From NCBI GenBank assembly GCA_003247575.1, contig QJZC01000004.1:1-64000 (forward strand): a stretch of DNA of 64,000 bases, read 5' to 3'. The notes beneath the pieces are model-generated. The model worked only from the letters and a program-made list of their open reading frames with translations. It made no database searches and was not told the DNA's origin. This DNA comes from Pseudomonadota bacterium (GTDB taxonomy: Bacteria > Myxococcota_A > UBA9160 > SZUA-336). The translations under genes and the position numbers were made by a program. Positions 9,673 through 19,603 of the stretch are shown here, one piece after another (position 1 is the stretch's first letter; the number at the start of each line of letters is the position of its first letter).

Positions 9673-11907
9673 ATGAGTGAGTACAGTCCAGATTCCGTGA
9701 TGAACGAAGCCTTTGGCCTCCTGGAAGCGGGGCAGGCTGCACTGTGGCTCGAACTCTACGCTGCCTTTCCCGAGGAGACGCGCACGGAGTTTCCGGACGT
9801 AGTCCACCAGATGCTCGATCGGGAGGATGCGATCCCCACCGCGACCCTCGTGGCGCCGCTCTACGGTGAGGAGTCGGACCCTTCGGTGCGCGAGCACTTC
9901 ATCCAGATGCTCGCGTTCGAGTCCTGTATCGAGAGCGCGCAAGTGCTGCAGCTGTGGAAGGGCCTAGCCCCCACGCGACGCGAGAGACGCGCGATTCGCG
10001 CTGCTCTCGCGCAGCTCGGCCGTAGGGGCATCGAGATCCCTTCGGGCGAGGAGCGCGCATGGGAGTCGCAGATCTCCGCCCGCATGTCCAGCGCCGATGG
10101 AATGGGCTCGTACCGCATCGTGATCGAGTTTCGGATCGGCCGCTCCTCGGTGTTTCTCGCCTTTGCGATCAATGTGGATGCAGGGCTCCGCGAGGCCGAG
10201 CGCATGGGAGCCGATGCAGCCGAGTTCTTGATGAGATTCGGCGAAGACTACGGACTTGCGGATGCCGAGGTGTCTCCGTCCATGGCAGCCCTCACCGTGC
10301 GTCAGGCGGTGCGCTGTTCCCGGTCACTCGGGCGGGAGCTGCCAGAAGGGTGGAGCGACGCCTCCGCGTGGCTCGACAAGATCCCGAGCGCCACGATCCT
10401 CACGAATGGTTCCGAAAGCGCGGAGAGTGAGGTGCAGCGCCCGCGCGTCCCATCCGCGGCAATCGAGATGAAGCCGCAGGAGCCCAAGGCTGAACGCGTG
10501 CGTCTCACCACGCGTCAGCTCGCCCTGCGACGAGAGTTCGAGACCTGGTTCCTGCCCCCGGTCGCCGAGCTTCGGCGGCGCGCGGACGCCTATCTGACCG
10601 AGATGGGTGGGCGCCGAACGGGAACGTACGCGAATCGTACCGGGCTTCTGCAGATCGTGTCCGAGTACGTGATCCGTCCCGCGTACCGCGAGCGTCTGGT
10701 GGCGATGCTGCGCCATCAAGCCGAGCTCTATCTCTTGCGCGGAGACGTGCCCGCGATGCGAGCCGCGCGTCGTAGCATCGATGAGGTCGAGCTCGGCCAG
10801 GTCGGGCGGGGCTTCTTGAAAGTCTTCGCAGAGCGCAGCCTCGAATGCCTGTCGGACGAGCTGTCCCGTTCGGACCCGCTGCCGCCCGACGAGCGCAGGC
10901 CGGCGTGGGTCGAGGCGCTGCGACCCCTGGAGCCTCCCCGCCGCCGGGACGTCGTCCGCGCGGACTTCGCGGTGCTGCTGGATCACGTGTTGGCCACGGA
11001 GCTCGATTTGGTGCCGCTGGTGCAGCGACCGACGGAGTCGCAGCTGATCGAGGTGATCACCAACTGCGCTGACGCGGTGGTCGAACGTCTCGAGCTGCGG
11101 GCGCGAGCCGCGCGCAGTTCCAGGACGATCCTGACGCAGCAGGACGCACGCCTGCTGGCGAGTGAGTTCACCCGCTTGTTGCGTCTCCGGACAGCTCTCG
11201 GACGTGGCGATACGGCCGCGATCGGGCGTGTGCTGGCCGAGCGTACGCGCGCATTCGCGAATCAGGCGTGTGGGCAGTATTGCACGCACGCATGCCCGGC
11301 CGCCCTCGATGCCTGTGGGGAAGCCCTGTACGACATCGAGGGGCATCCTGCGCGACTCTCGGGGGACACCTTCGACCCTGCGCTGGCGCTCGACGCGGTG
11401 GGGCCTCGTACGAAGTCCGCACTGCCTGGCGCGTTGCTCGATGAGCTGCGCCGCCTCGAGCGCGCCTGCCGGGTCGTCGGTCTCCACACGAGCGACCTAG
11501 CGCAATCTTTCGCCCGGTGGGAGCGTCGCTTCGCGATCTCGGAGGGTCTCCAACCCTGGAGTGAGCTGGGACGAGAGGCGGCGCACGATCTCTGTACCGC
11601 CTTGCGTGCTGCTCTCGAGCGTCTGCCGCGGCTGTCCCCCTCGTCGGATCCGGAGACCCGCTCCGCATGGGAGGCCTTCGCGTCCGTTTATCCGGTTCTT
11701 CCGGTAGAGCTCGTGAGCCGCATGATCGCACGCAGCGAGCGCTCGACCGATGTGCTCGCGGTCCTGCTCGGGGCCGCGGAGGGCTTCGAACGCCGCGCCT
11801 TGCCGCTGGCCGAGGTGAGGCCCGCACTGGAGAGGCTATGGAACGCGACCCCGCGCCCCGAGCTTCATGGCAGGACCCCCAACCAGGTGGAGGACTCGGG
11901 CCGCTGA
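9673..11907 (+). CDS. Unknown 744-residue protein with Cys motif, upstream of fxsA-addBA
   Basis: I do not recognise this protein. It is soluble, has no signal peptide or membrane segment, and is mostly predicted alpha-helical and rich in Arg, Glu and Leu. Visible features are an acidic N-terminal helical region, a central stretch at about 280-400 with TRQLALRREFETWFLPPV and YVIRPAYRERLVAMLRHQAE, and a cysteine motif near 532-547 (CGQYCTHACPAALDAC, pattern C-x3-C-x3-C-x6-C) that could bind zinc or an Fe-S cluster. It lies 75 bases after dnaE2 and 45 bases before fxsA, on the strand of addB-addA, so it may share their transcript. No ribosome site is obvious at the ATG. Codon usage matches its neighbours, so it is a real gene, but its function is open. 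Confidence 0.8.
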   Translation: MSEYSPDSVMNEAFGLLEAGQAALWLELYAAFPEETRTEFPDVVHQMLDREDAIPTATLVAPLYGEESDPSVREHFIQMLAFESCIESAQVLQLWKGLAPTRRERRAIRAALAQLGRRGIEIPSGEERAWESQISARMSSADGMGSYRIVIEFRIGRSSVFLAFAINVDAGLREAERMGADAAEFLMRFGEDYGLADAEVSPSMAALTVRQAVRCSRSLGRELPEGWSDASAWLDKIPSATILTNGSESAESEVQRPRVPSAAIEMKPQEPKAERVRLTTRQLALRREFETWFLPPVAELRRRADAYLTEMGGRRTGTYANRTGLLQIVSEYVIRPAYRERLVAMLRHQAELYLLRGDVPAMRAARRSIDEVELGQVGRGFLKVFAERSLECLSDELSRSDPLPPDERRPAWVEALRPLEPPRRRDVVRADFAVLLDHVLATELDLVPLVQRPTESQLIEVITNCADAVVERLELRARAARSSRTILTQQDARLLASEFTRLLRLRTALGRGDTAAIGRVLAERTRAFANQACGQYCTHACPAALDACGEALYDIEGHPARLSGDTFDPALALDAVGPRTKSALPGALLDELRRLERACRVVGLHTSDLAQSFARWERRFAISEGLQPWSELGREAAHDLCTALRAALERLPRLSPSSDPETRSAWEAFASVYPVLPVELVSRMIARSERSTDVLAVLLGAAEGFERRALPLAEVRPALERLWNATPRPELHGRTPNQVEDSGR

Positions 11908-11952
11908 AGCACGCTGCCGGCGCCCCCATCGGGGGTATGCCATGCTGTGCGG

Positions 11953-12654
11953 ATGGCCGTGCTGGCATTTCTCTTCATCGCGATTCCAGCTCTGGAGCTG
12001 GCGCTCCTGATCGAGGTGGGATCGCGCATCGGTACGCTGCCCACCTTTCTGCTGATCGTTGCGACGGGAGTCGCAGGTGCAGCGCTTGCGCGGGCGCAGG
12101 GCTTGGGGGTATTGGCACGGATCCAACGAGAGCTCGCAGAAGGCCGCGCGCCTGCGACCGCTCTGGTCGATGCGGCGATCGTGTTGGTATCGGCGGCGCT
12201 GCTCTTGACCCCTGGACTGCTGACCGATCTGGTGGGGCTCGCAGGCCTGATTCCGCCCGTGCGGGCGATCCTGCGTCGTCTGGGTTGGAAGTACGTCGAG
12301 CACGCGATCGCCACGCGGCGAATCCATGTGCAGACCTTCTCCTCGCAGACGGGAGTCGGTGGACCTCGTGCAGCGGGGAGCGCGCGAGACGGCGAGATCC
12401 TCGAGCCAGACTACGTCGCCGTGCCCGAGACGGATCCACCCGAGGCGGATCTGCGGGAGCCCGACACCCGCGGGGCGGGACCCGCAGCCGAGGGCGCCCG
12501 TGCGAGTGGTTCTCGGGGTACGGCTTCGAGACAGGCCGGAGGAGAGGAATTCGAGCGGAGGCCTCTCGATGATCTCGATGACGGGGGATCCCGGTCACGG
12601 GCGCCTGGTCGTCTGCAGCGGGGTCCGCGCGGCTCGCGATCGGCTCGCGACTGA
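11953..12654 (+). CDS. fxsA: FxsA-family membrane protein
   Basis: The first ~125 residues match FxsA: an N-terminal hydrophobic helix (FLFIAIPALELALLIEVGS), a glycine-rich second segment (LIVATGVAGAALARAQG), the LLLTPGLLTDLVGL stretch and the final basic LRRLGW. FxsA is a small inner-membrane protein; in E. coli it relieves phage T7 exclusion by F plasmids, and its normal role is unclear. This copy is about 233 residues, longer than usual because of a hydrophilic, charged tail from about residue 130. I prefer the ATG at 11953 to the GTG at 11947. The last 86 bases overlap the start of addB, so the tail may be kept partly because it carries the addB ribosome site. Confidence 0.85.
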   Translation: MAVLAFLFIAIPALELALLIEVGSRIGTLPTFLLIVATGVAGAALARAQGLGVLARIQRELAEGRAPATALVDAAIVLVSAALLLTPGLLTDLVGLAGLIPPVRAILRRLGWKYVEHAIATRRIHVQTFSSQTGVGGPRAAGSARDGEILEPDYVAVPETDPPEADLREPDTRGAGPAAEGARASGSRGTASRQAGGEEFERRPLDDLDDGGSRSRAPGRLQRGPRGSRSARD

Positions 12655-15600
12655 AGTCGTCGCCCAGCTGGATGTGGCACAGGGTGAGGGTGTGCTCGCA
12701 CGACCCGCGGCACTCGCCCGGCCAGTCTGGGTGTTGGTCCCTTCGCGCGCCCTGCGCCAGCAGCTGCTCGCGGATTGGGTCCAGCAGACGCGCCGGCCGC
12801 TCCTGGGACTGCGCGTGGAGACATTCGCGGCTGCGGCTGCCGAGGTCCTGCGACGTTCGGGGATCGATCTCGCACCTGCCGACGCGCTGTTCCCGGTTCT
12901 GATCCAGCGAGCGTTGTCGCTGCAAACGGATTTGGCTCATGACGTCGGCCGACTGCGCGCACGCGCTTCGATCGTGGCCGCCTCGGTCGCCGATCTGCTG
13001 GATGCCGGGTTGGAGGACTCGAGCGCAGAGGCCTGCGAGGAAGCGCTCTCCGGTCTGCAAGGGGAGCCCGCGCGCCGTGCTCGCGGAGTCGTGCGCGTGG
13101 CGCTTCAGGTACGAAGATGGCTAGGTGCGTTGGGATGGGCCCGGCCGGGAGATCGCCTCGACCGAGCCGGCCGTATGCTCGACCAGTTCGGTGCGGAGGT
13201 CCTGCCCGCCTCTCGGGTGTGGATCTACGGAGTGGTCGATGCGACAGGGAGGCTCTACGACTTCCTGGATGCCGTCGTCCGGACGCACGACGCACGCATC
13301 ATCGTCGATGCCCCCCCCGATCCGATGCGCTCAGGGCAGCTGCTCACGGACTATGTCGAGAGCTTCGTGGTGCGGATGGGAGGGACCCTTTCGAAGCGGG
13401 CGCAGCCGGCGGGCGAGATCCCCGATCCGAGCGCGAGCGGAGTGCTCTCGTCACGAGCAGACTCCGCGCTCCCGCCCGCGCGAGACGCGCGCATCGAGGG
13501 GATCTGCGCAGCAGGAGCCGAGGGCGAGGTGCGAGCGGTCGCTGCGCGTGTGCGAGCGCAGCTGGACGCGGGGTGCGCACCAGAGTCGATCGCGGTGGTG
13601 GCGCGCAACCTGGAGAGCTACTCGGTGCCCCTGCGGACGCACTTCGGGCGGCTCGGAATTCCGTTCTCCGGCCTGGATCTTGCGGGTCCATCGGACCCCG
13701 CGGGCATGCGCACGCTCGTCGTGCCCGAGCTGATCCGGCGGGGGCCGGAGACGCCGCTCGATCGTTGGCTCGATGCGCTCGGGTACATCGAGGAGCTCGG
13801 GTCGGCGGAGCGCCCCGAGCCTCGACGCAACCCGCTGCGTCGAGACCTGGCGACCGCGTTCCATGCGCTCGGGCTGGGACGACTCCGCGACCTGGCCGAG
13901 CTGGATCTAGGCGAGCGCCTCGGCGAGCGCAGCGTTCTGCGCCTTCCGGGGCCTGCTCGCCAGTTTGCGCCGCTCGATCCGGGCGCGGACGCGTTGGACT
14001 TCGAGGAGGCGGATGGTCTCATGGACTCCGATCGGCCTCCCGCTGCTCACGTCACGCGCGCGCAGCTCGAGCTGGCGCGCCTGCGCGCCGCACGCTTGCT
14101 GCGTTGCTTCGAGATCTGGGGCTCGGTGCGCAGCGCAGCAGACCACGCACGGCTGCTGCAGCGGTTGCTGAGTGAGGAGCTCGGCCATGACGAGGCGGTT
14201 CCCGGCTTCGATCGTCTGTCCGAAGCGATCGAGCTGCTGTTCGCGTGGCTACCCGAAGACTTCGAACTCGATCGGGTGGAGCTCGCGGACGCACTCGAGC
14301 AACAGCTGCGTGCGCGCGCGGCTACGGCGTTCGGTGGTGTGGGCGGCGGAGTGCAGATTCTCGAGGTGACCGCGGCGCGAGCGCTCGCATGGGAGTCGCT
14401 GTTCGTCCTCGGCCTCAATCGCAACGTGTTCCCGCGAGTCGTGAGCGAGGATCCTCTACTGCCCGATTCCTTGCGCCGAGCTCTGCTATCCGTACTGCCG
14501 GAGCTACCCATCAAGGCGCGCGGTCACGTCGAGGAGGAGCATCTCTTCGCGCAGCTGCTCTCGGCGAGCGCGAGGGTCACGCTCGCCTACCAGAACGTAT
14601 CGGACGACGGAGATGAGCGACCTGCCTCGGTGCTGCTGCGCCGCTACCAGCTTGCTCATCCAGGCTTCCGAGCCGAGGTCTTCGAGCCGCCGCTCTCGCT
14701 GCGCTCGGAGCTTGCGACTCGCCCAGCCTTCGAGCATGCGGTGCGTGCGGCTCTGCACGCGTCTGGCCAAGAAGCGGAGCTGGTCTTGCGTCTGATGCTA
14801 GAGGACGAGCCGAACTACGCTGTGGGTGCCGCTGGCGCGCTGCTCGGAAGCACGGAGCTCGCGTCGGCACGATCCGCCGTGGTTGCCGCCTTGGACACTC
14901 CACCGCATCGTGCCGTCGACTTCGGAGGGTTCTTGGGGAGAGTCGGCGAATTCTCCTCGCCGCGAGAGGTCGTTGCGATCACTACACTCGAAGGTGTAGC
15001 GCGCTGCCCTTGGCAGACGTTCCTGCGCAAGGTGCTGCGCTTGCAAGCTCCCCCTGATGCGCTCGATGTGTTGCCGGCCCTCGATCCGCGTTGGGTAGGA
15101 ATCGCGGTGCACGCGACCTTCGAGCTGATCGTCGCGCGCGCCGCCAGCGGATCGTCGCACAGGCGCGCTCCGACCTTTGCGGTCGCTTGGCCGTCAGCGG
15201 ACGAACGAGGCGCGATCATCCTCGAGGCCTGTCGCCGCACCCTGATCGACGCGGGCATCGCTTTCACCGGACTGATGCGTGCCCTCGCAGCGCTGGTGCA
15301 GCCGCAGGTCGAGTCCGCGCATGCGCTGCTGTGGCCACAGGATGGTAGCGCCCTCGAAGTCTACGGCGCAGAGGTCCCGGGTAGCTTCGGCATCGAGCGG
15401 TCGGATCAGAGCGCACGCCAAATTCACTTCCGCGCAGATCTCGCAGTGGTCCAGGCTGGACGCCGCCGTTGGATCGACCTCAAGACGGGCAGGCCGCTCT
15501 CGACCGCGGCCAAGCCGGACACGCGCCGCAAGCACCTGCTGCAGTCCGTCGCCAAGGGCACGCACCTGCAGGCCCTCGCCTATGCATCTGCGGCCGCGCC

Positions 15601-15952
15601 AAGCGAGGATGGGCCCGATGGAACGCAGACACAGGGTGCGTACGTATTTCTGGCTCCGGAGCTTCCGCGCGAGCATGCGCTCTGGGTCATGGACCTGGAC
15701 GACGACGAGCTCCGCCGGACCTTCGAGCGGACCACCCGCGCGCTCGCCGGCGCTTGGGAGTCCGGATGCTTCTTCCCGCGCTTGATCGAGCCCGATCGCG
15801 ATCAAGCGCCGACTGCATGCGGGTACTGCGAGGTGGCGGAGGCCTGTCACCAGGGGGACTCCGGAGCGCGGCTCCGACTGCGCGAGGTGACCAAGCGCGC
15901 TACCGAGCGTGCCTTCCTCGACGTCTGGCAGCTCCCGCACGGTCGTTGGTAG
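12569..15952 (+). CDS. addB: AddB-type helicase-nuclease subunit
   Basis: This ~1127-residue protein is the AddB-like partner of the AddA gene that follows. AddAB resects double-strand DNA ends and loads recombinase. The N-terminal half is a degenerate helicase-like fold (WVLVPSRALRQQLL, then LEVTAARALAWESLFVLGLN). The C-terminal third is a PD-(D/E)XK nuclease with RADLAVVQAG and WIDLKTGRPL. The four Fe-S cysteines expected for AddB are there: one in CPWQTFLRKVL and three in CGYCEVAEAC (C-x2-C-x5-C). I placed the start at ATG 12569 because GGAGG lies seven bases upstream; the open frame continues upstream only as an overlap with fxsA. It ends 15 bases before addA, so the two are almost certainly co-translated. 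Confidence 0.88.
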   Translation: MISMTGDPGHGRLVVCSGVRAARDRLATEVVAQLDVAQGEGVLARPAALARPVWVLVPSRALRQQLLADWVQQTRRPLLGLRVETFAAAAAEVLRRSGIDLAPADALFPVLIQRALSLQTDLAHDVGRLRARASIVAASVADLLDAGLEDSSAEACEEALSGLQGEPARRARGVVRVALQVRRWLGALGWARPGDRLDRAGRMLDQFGAEVLPASRVWIYGVVDATGRLYDFLDAVVRTHDARIIVDAPPDPMRSGQLLTDYVESFVVRMGGTLSKRAQPAGEIPDPSASGVLSSRADSALPPARDARIEGICAAGAEGEVRAVAARVRAQLDAGCAPESIAVVARNLESYSVPLRTHFGRLGIPFSGLDLAGPSDPAGMRTLVVPELIRRGPETPLDRWLDALGYIEELGSAERPEPRRNPLRRDLATAFHALGLGRLRDLAELDLGERLGERSVLRLPGPARQFAPLDPGADALDFEEADGLMDSDRPPAAHVTRAQLELARLRAARLLRCFEIWGSVRSAADHARLLQRLLSEELGHDEAVPGFDRLSEAIELLFAWLPEDFELDRVELADALEQQLRARAATAFGGVGGGVQILEVTAARALAWESLFVLGLNRNVFPRVVSEDPLLPDSLRRALLSVLPELPIKARGHVEEEHLFAQLLSASARVTLAYQNVSDDGDERPASVLLRRYQLAHPGFRAEVFEPPLSLRSELATRPAFEHAVRAALHASGQEAELVLRLMLEDEPNYAVGAAGALLGSTELASARSAVVAALDTPPHRAVDFGGFLGRVGEFSSPREVVAITTLEGVARCPWQTFLRKVLRLQAPPDALDVLPALDPRWVGIAVHATFELIVARAASGSSHRRAPTFAVAWPSADERGAIILEACRRTLIDAGIAFTGLMRALAALVQPQVESAHALLWPQDGSALEVYGAEVPGSFGIERSDQSARQIHFRADLAVVQAGRRRWIDLKTGRPLSTAAKPDTRRKHLLQSVAKGTHLQALAYASAAAPSEDGPDGTQTQGAYVFLAPELPREHALWVMDLDDDELRRTFERTTRALAGAWESGCFFPRLIEPDRDQAPTACGYCEVAEACHQGDSGARLRLREVTKRATERAFLDVWQLPHGRW

Positions 15953-15967
15953 CGCGAGCGGAGCCAC

Positions 15968-18900
15968 ATGAGCGGATCGAGCAGGATCTCTCCCACCCCC
16001 CACCGAAGCGAGCTTGCGGAGTCCGATGCGTTCGCACGCCGGCTGGCCCAGACCGAATTCGAGCAGCCGCTCGTGCTCGAGGCGGGAGCGGGTACAGGCA
16101 AGACGCACACCTTGGTCGCGCGCATCGTCGCCTGGATGCTCGGCCTGGGCTGGGCTCGGGCGAGCGCACATTGCGGAGACGATGCACGGCCCGAGCGAAT
16201 CGCCGCTCGCGTCGTCGAGCGCATCGTGGCGCTCACGTTCACGGAGGCCGCTGCCTCCGAGATGTGTACGCGCGTGGCGGCGACGCTCGCCATGCTCGCG
16301 GACGGCCGTCTTCCGCAGGGGATCGAGCGGGACTCGCTGCCCTCCGAGGTAGCCGAGCGTAGCGCGCGGGCGCGCGCGTTGTTGGCGCAGAGCGATCGTC
16401 TGGGTGCTCGGACCCTACATTCGTACTCTCGTCATTTGCTGTCGGAACGTCCGCTCGAGGCTGGGCTGGTTCCTGGATTCGAGATCGACGCTGACGGGAG
16501 CCTGCAACGTGCGGTCGTGCGCGAGCTGATCGAGAGTCGTCTGCCGGTCTGGTACGGGGAGCCCGGAGACGAGCACGCGCTCGCGCTCGCTCGGCGTGGG
16601 ATCGCGGCGCGCGAGCTCGAGGGCGCCCTGCTGACCCTGCTCGCGGCGGGTGCCGCGCCTCGAGACCTCGAACGCGACGCGTTCTCGCCGGAGGCGCTCG
16701 CATCGCTCTGGTCCACGGGCATTGAGCGTATGGAGTGCGTGTACGCAGCCGGTCTGGATCGCCTATCCGCGGCTAGAGGAAAGCGCACGCGCGAGCTGGT
16801 CTCGGCGCTCGATCGGCTGCGGCAGATCCTCGAGCAGCCTCCGCCGATGGCTCCGGCTCTGGCACAGGTCGCGGAGCGGATCCGAGAGCTGTTCGATGAC
16901 TCGCAGTTGGGCCGTCTGGCCGAGTGGTCGCGAGCGAGGTTCAATCAGGGAGAGTCCGAGCTGATCGAGCACGATGCGGAGAGCTTGGCGCAGCAGTGTC
17001 GTGCGCTTCGCAGCTGGATCGCACATGTGGCTTCGCTCGATCCCGACTCGTTCGAGCCGGCCCGCGCGCTCCTCTCCCCGCTCCTCGGTGACGCGACGGA
17101 CGAGCTCGTCGCGCGCGGAGTGCAAACCTACTCCGGCTTGATTCGAGATGCGGTCGAGCTCCTCGAGCATCCGGAGATTGCCACTCAGGTGCGCGCGCAG
17201 ATCGACCAGTTGTTGGTGGACGAGTTTCAGGATACCGACGCATTACAGTGTCGAATGCTCCGCTGTCTGGCGCTGGACCCACGCCTGGGCCCGCGCCCCG
17301 GCCTGTTCCTGGTGGGTGATCCGAAGCAGTCGATCTACGGCTGGCGTCAGGCCGATCTGGCAGCGTACGAGGGCTTCGTCAGCGAGGTGATCGCAGCCGG
17401 CGGAGCGAAGCAACGCCTCTCGCTCAACTTTCGCTCGCTGCCGGCAATCCTCGACGAGGTCGAGACGGCGATCGCACCGGTGATGCGCTACGAGCGGGGT
17501 GTCCAGCCAGGCTTCGAGCCGTTGATTGCGCACCGAGTCGCGGCCGAAGATTCATCACAAGCCGCCTCTGAGAGAGAGTCTTCGCGTGGCTGTGTCGAGT
17601 ACTGGATCCCATGCGAGATGGATGCAAACGATGCACGCCCCGTGCAGACGTCGCGGGAACGAGCGATCCAGCTGGAAGCGCGCGCCGTCGCCTTGGACAT
17701 GTGCCGGCAGCACGCCGAGTGTGGGGTCGCATGGGGGCGCATGGCGCTGCTGCTGCGTGCGCGCACGGATCAGGAGGCGTTTCTGGCCGCGCTGCGTGAG
17801 CATGCCGTCCCGTTCGAGGTACAGGGCGATCGCGGCTACTATCGGCGACGTGAAGTCATCGAGGCGGCTGCATGGGTCCGTTGTATCGTGGATGCGCGCG
17901 ACTCGGTCGCTCTGGTTGCCTGGCTGCGCTCGTCTCCGGTCGGCGTGCCCGATTCCGCGCTGCTCCCCCTTTGGAAGATGGGTCTCCCCGAGCGGCTCGC
18001 CGAGCTCTCGCGGCCGGATCCTGTTCGGCTCGCGGCGCTGTTTGCCGACATTCGCGCTTGCGGCCGCGCTGTTCCCGCCAGCGCAGCCCTCGACCCTGTG
18101 CTCGCGCAGGCCTGGCCGGCCACGTTGTGTGCGGCCGTCGAGACGCTCGCGCGACTACGCGAATCGTTCGAGACCGAGCCGGCCGACCACTTCGTCGAGA
18201 AGCTGCGCACCTTGTCCTTGCTGGAAGTGAGCGAGGGCCGGCGCTATCTCGGTGCGTATCGGGTGGCGAATCTGGATCGGTACTTCCGGACTCTCGTGCG
18301 CGATCTCGGTGCTGGCACGGGCGACGTGGCGCACGTCTTGAGGCGTCTGCGGCAGCGCGTTCGCGATGCCGAGGAAGCCGAGGAGAGTCGAATCGCCGAG
18401 TCTCAGCGCGACGCGGTGTCCGTTCTGACGATTCATCAAGCGAAGGGCCTGGACTTCGATCACGTCTATCTGGCGCAGCTCTACAAGGGCAGTCGCCGTG
18501 CGGACGTCCCGAGTGTCGCGGCCATACGCATTGGGGACGTGCTCGAGTACGTGTTGTTTCGCGCACCTACACCCGGCTGGTTCCACAGCGCGGAACGCGC
18601 CCTCGCCGTCGAGCGCGCGGAGCAGGTTCGTACGTTCTATGTCGCGCTGACGCGGGCGCGCGATCGCCTGGTGCTCTCCGGAGTGGGCCCGGTGGGTGTG
18701 CGCGGCGGCGGACCCTCGGCGCATGCTGCGAGCTACGCGGATCTACTGGCGACGCGCGCGCGCGGGCTCCCGAGCCTCGACGAACTCGCGGCGCAGGATC
18801 CTGCTGCCGAGACCGTCTGGGACGATGTGCGCTGGTGTTTTCTGGCGCGGCGTGTTCTCGCCAGCAAACCCACGAGCGGCGCAGGGCCCACGCTCACATC

Positions 18901-19603
18901 TCCAGCCGAGCAGGCTCGCCGCGATCTCCCGCGACTGCGCGAGTTGCGGGCGAGTGCCCAGCGTCGTTCGGCCCGCGCCTTGGGGGCGCCGGTCACGCAA
19001 GCTCGACTGTCGGAGCCGACTTTCGCCGACCTTCGCAGTGGGAAGCGGCGCGGCAGTGGCCTGAGTGCCTTCGGCGCGCGCGCGCTCGGTAGCATCGTGC
19101 ACGGTCTGCTCGAAGAGCTCGATCTCGCGGCCGAGGTGGATGCAATCGATGCGGGGCTCGAGCGCGGGCTCCGGGCTCACGCGCGGGCGGATGAACGCGA
19201 GGATGTGAGGCAGGCAGTGGTGGAGTTCTGGCACCGTTTCCAGCAGGGCCCGCTGCGCGCTCGCCTGCGCGAGCTTGCGAGTTGCGTGGTGGCGCGCGAG
19301 CTACCCTTCGTGATGCCCGTTGCGAACGACCTTCGGAGCGAGGATGCGCCGCTCTACTACAACTCGGGGACCATCGACCTGGTGTACCGCGATCTCGGCC
19401 TCGGGACTCTGGTGGTGGTCGACTTCAAGACGGAGTCGGCTCATGGCGAGGGCGAAGCTTCGAAGTCGGAAGGTCCGCGGTCTGCCGCGATCCGTCAGGT
19501 CCAGGCGTACATGATCGCGCTGCGAGATGGGTTGCGGCTCGATCCGCCGCCTCGTGGCGAGCTGTGGTATCTCGCGACGGGACAGATCGTCGAAGTCAGC
19601 TGA
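15968..19603 (+). CDS. addA: AddA-type UvrD-like helicase-nuclease subunit
   Basis: This 1211-residue superfamily 1A helicase with a C-terminal nuclease is the ATP-driven motor of AddAB. Motif I is GAGTGKTHT near residue 40. Motif II is LLVDEFQDTDALQ, motif III GDPKQSIYGWRQAD, motif IV LNFRSLP, motif V LTIHQAKGLDFDHV and motif VI YVALTRARDRL. The RecB-family PD-(D/E)XK nuclease lies at the end: IDLVYRDLG, then VVVDFKTES, then QVQAYMIAL. The ATG has a GGAG site and follows addB by 15 bases. The last eight bases overlap the 3' end of the convergent CheY-like gene. With addB it replaces RecBCD. A recA or Chi-type signal cannot be judged from this window. Confidence 0.93.
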   Translation: MSGSSRISPTPHRSELAESDAFARRLAQTEFEQPLVLEAGAGTGKTHTLVARIVAWMLGLGWARASAHCGDDARPERIAARVVERIVALTFTEAAASEMCTRVAATLAMLADGRLPQGIERDSLPSEVAERSARARALLAQSDRLGARTLHSYSRHLLSERPLEAGLVPGFEIDADGSLQRAVVRELIESRLPVWYGEPGDEHALALARRGIAARELEGALLTLLAAGAAPRDLERDAFSPEALASLWSTGIERMECVYAAGLDRLSAARGKRTRELVSALDRLRQILEQPPPMAPALAQVAERIRELFDDSQLGRLAEWSRARFNQGESELIEHDAESLAQQCRALRSWIAHVASLDPDSFEPARALLSPLLGDATDELVARGVQTYSGLIRDAVELLEHPEIATQVRAQIDQLLVDEFQDTDALQCRMLRCLALDPRLGPRPGLFLVGDPKQSIYGWRQADLAAYEGFVSEVIAAGGAKQRLSLNFRSLPAILDEVETAIAPVMRYERGVQPGFEPLIAHRVAAEDSSQAASERESSRGCVEYWIPCEMDANDARPVQTSRERAIQLEARAVALDMCRQHAECGVAWGRMALLLRARTDQEAFLAALREHAVPFEVQGDRGYYRRREVIEAAAWVRCIVDARDSVALVAWLRSSPVGVPDSALLPLWKMGLPERLAELSRPDPVRLAALFADIRACGRAVPASAALDPVLAQAWPATLCAAVETLARLRESFETEPADHFVEKLRTLSLLEVSEGRRYLGAYRVANLDRYFRTLVRDLGAGTGDVAHVLRRLRQRVRDAEEAEESRIAESQRDAVSVLTIHQAKGLDFDHVYLAQLYKGSRRADVPSVAAIRIGDVLEYVLFRAPTPGWFHSAERALAVERAEQVRTFYVALTRARDRLVLSGVGPVGVRGGGPSAHAASYADLLATRARGLPSLDELAAQDPAAETVWDDVRWCFLARRVLASKPTSGAGPTLTSPAEQARRDLPRLRELRASAQRRSARALGAPVTQARLSEPTFADLRSGKRRGSGLSAFGARALGSIVHGLLEELDLAAEVDAIDAGLERGLRAHARADEREDVRQAVVEFWHRFQQGPLRARLRELASCVVARELPFVMPVANDLRSEDAPLYYNSGTIDLVYRDLGLGTLVVVDFKTESAHGEGEASKSEGPRSAAIRQVQAYMIALRDGLRLDPPPRGELWYLATGQIVEVS

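Noticed and set aside
10324-11487. Long open frame (387 codons) antisense to the unknown 744-residue gene
   Set aside because: It is a GC-driven shadow: low-complexity Arg/Gln-rich sequence, no start signal and no family resemblance; the plus-strand frame has protein-like periodicity.
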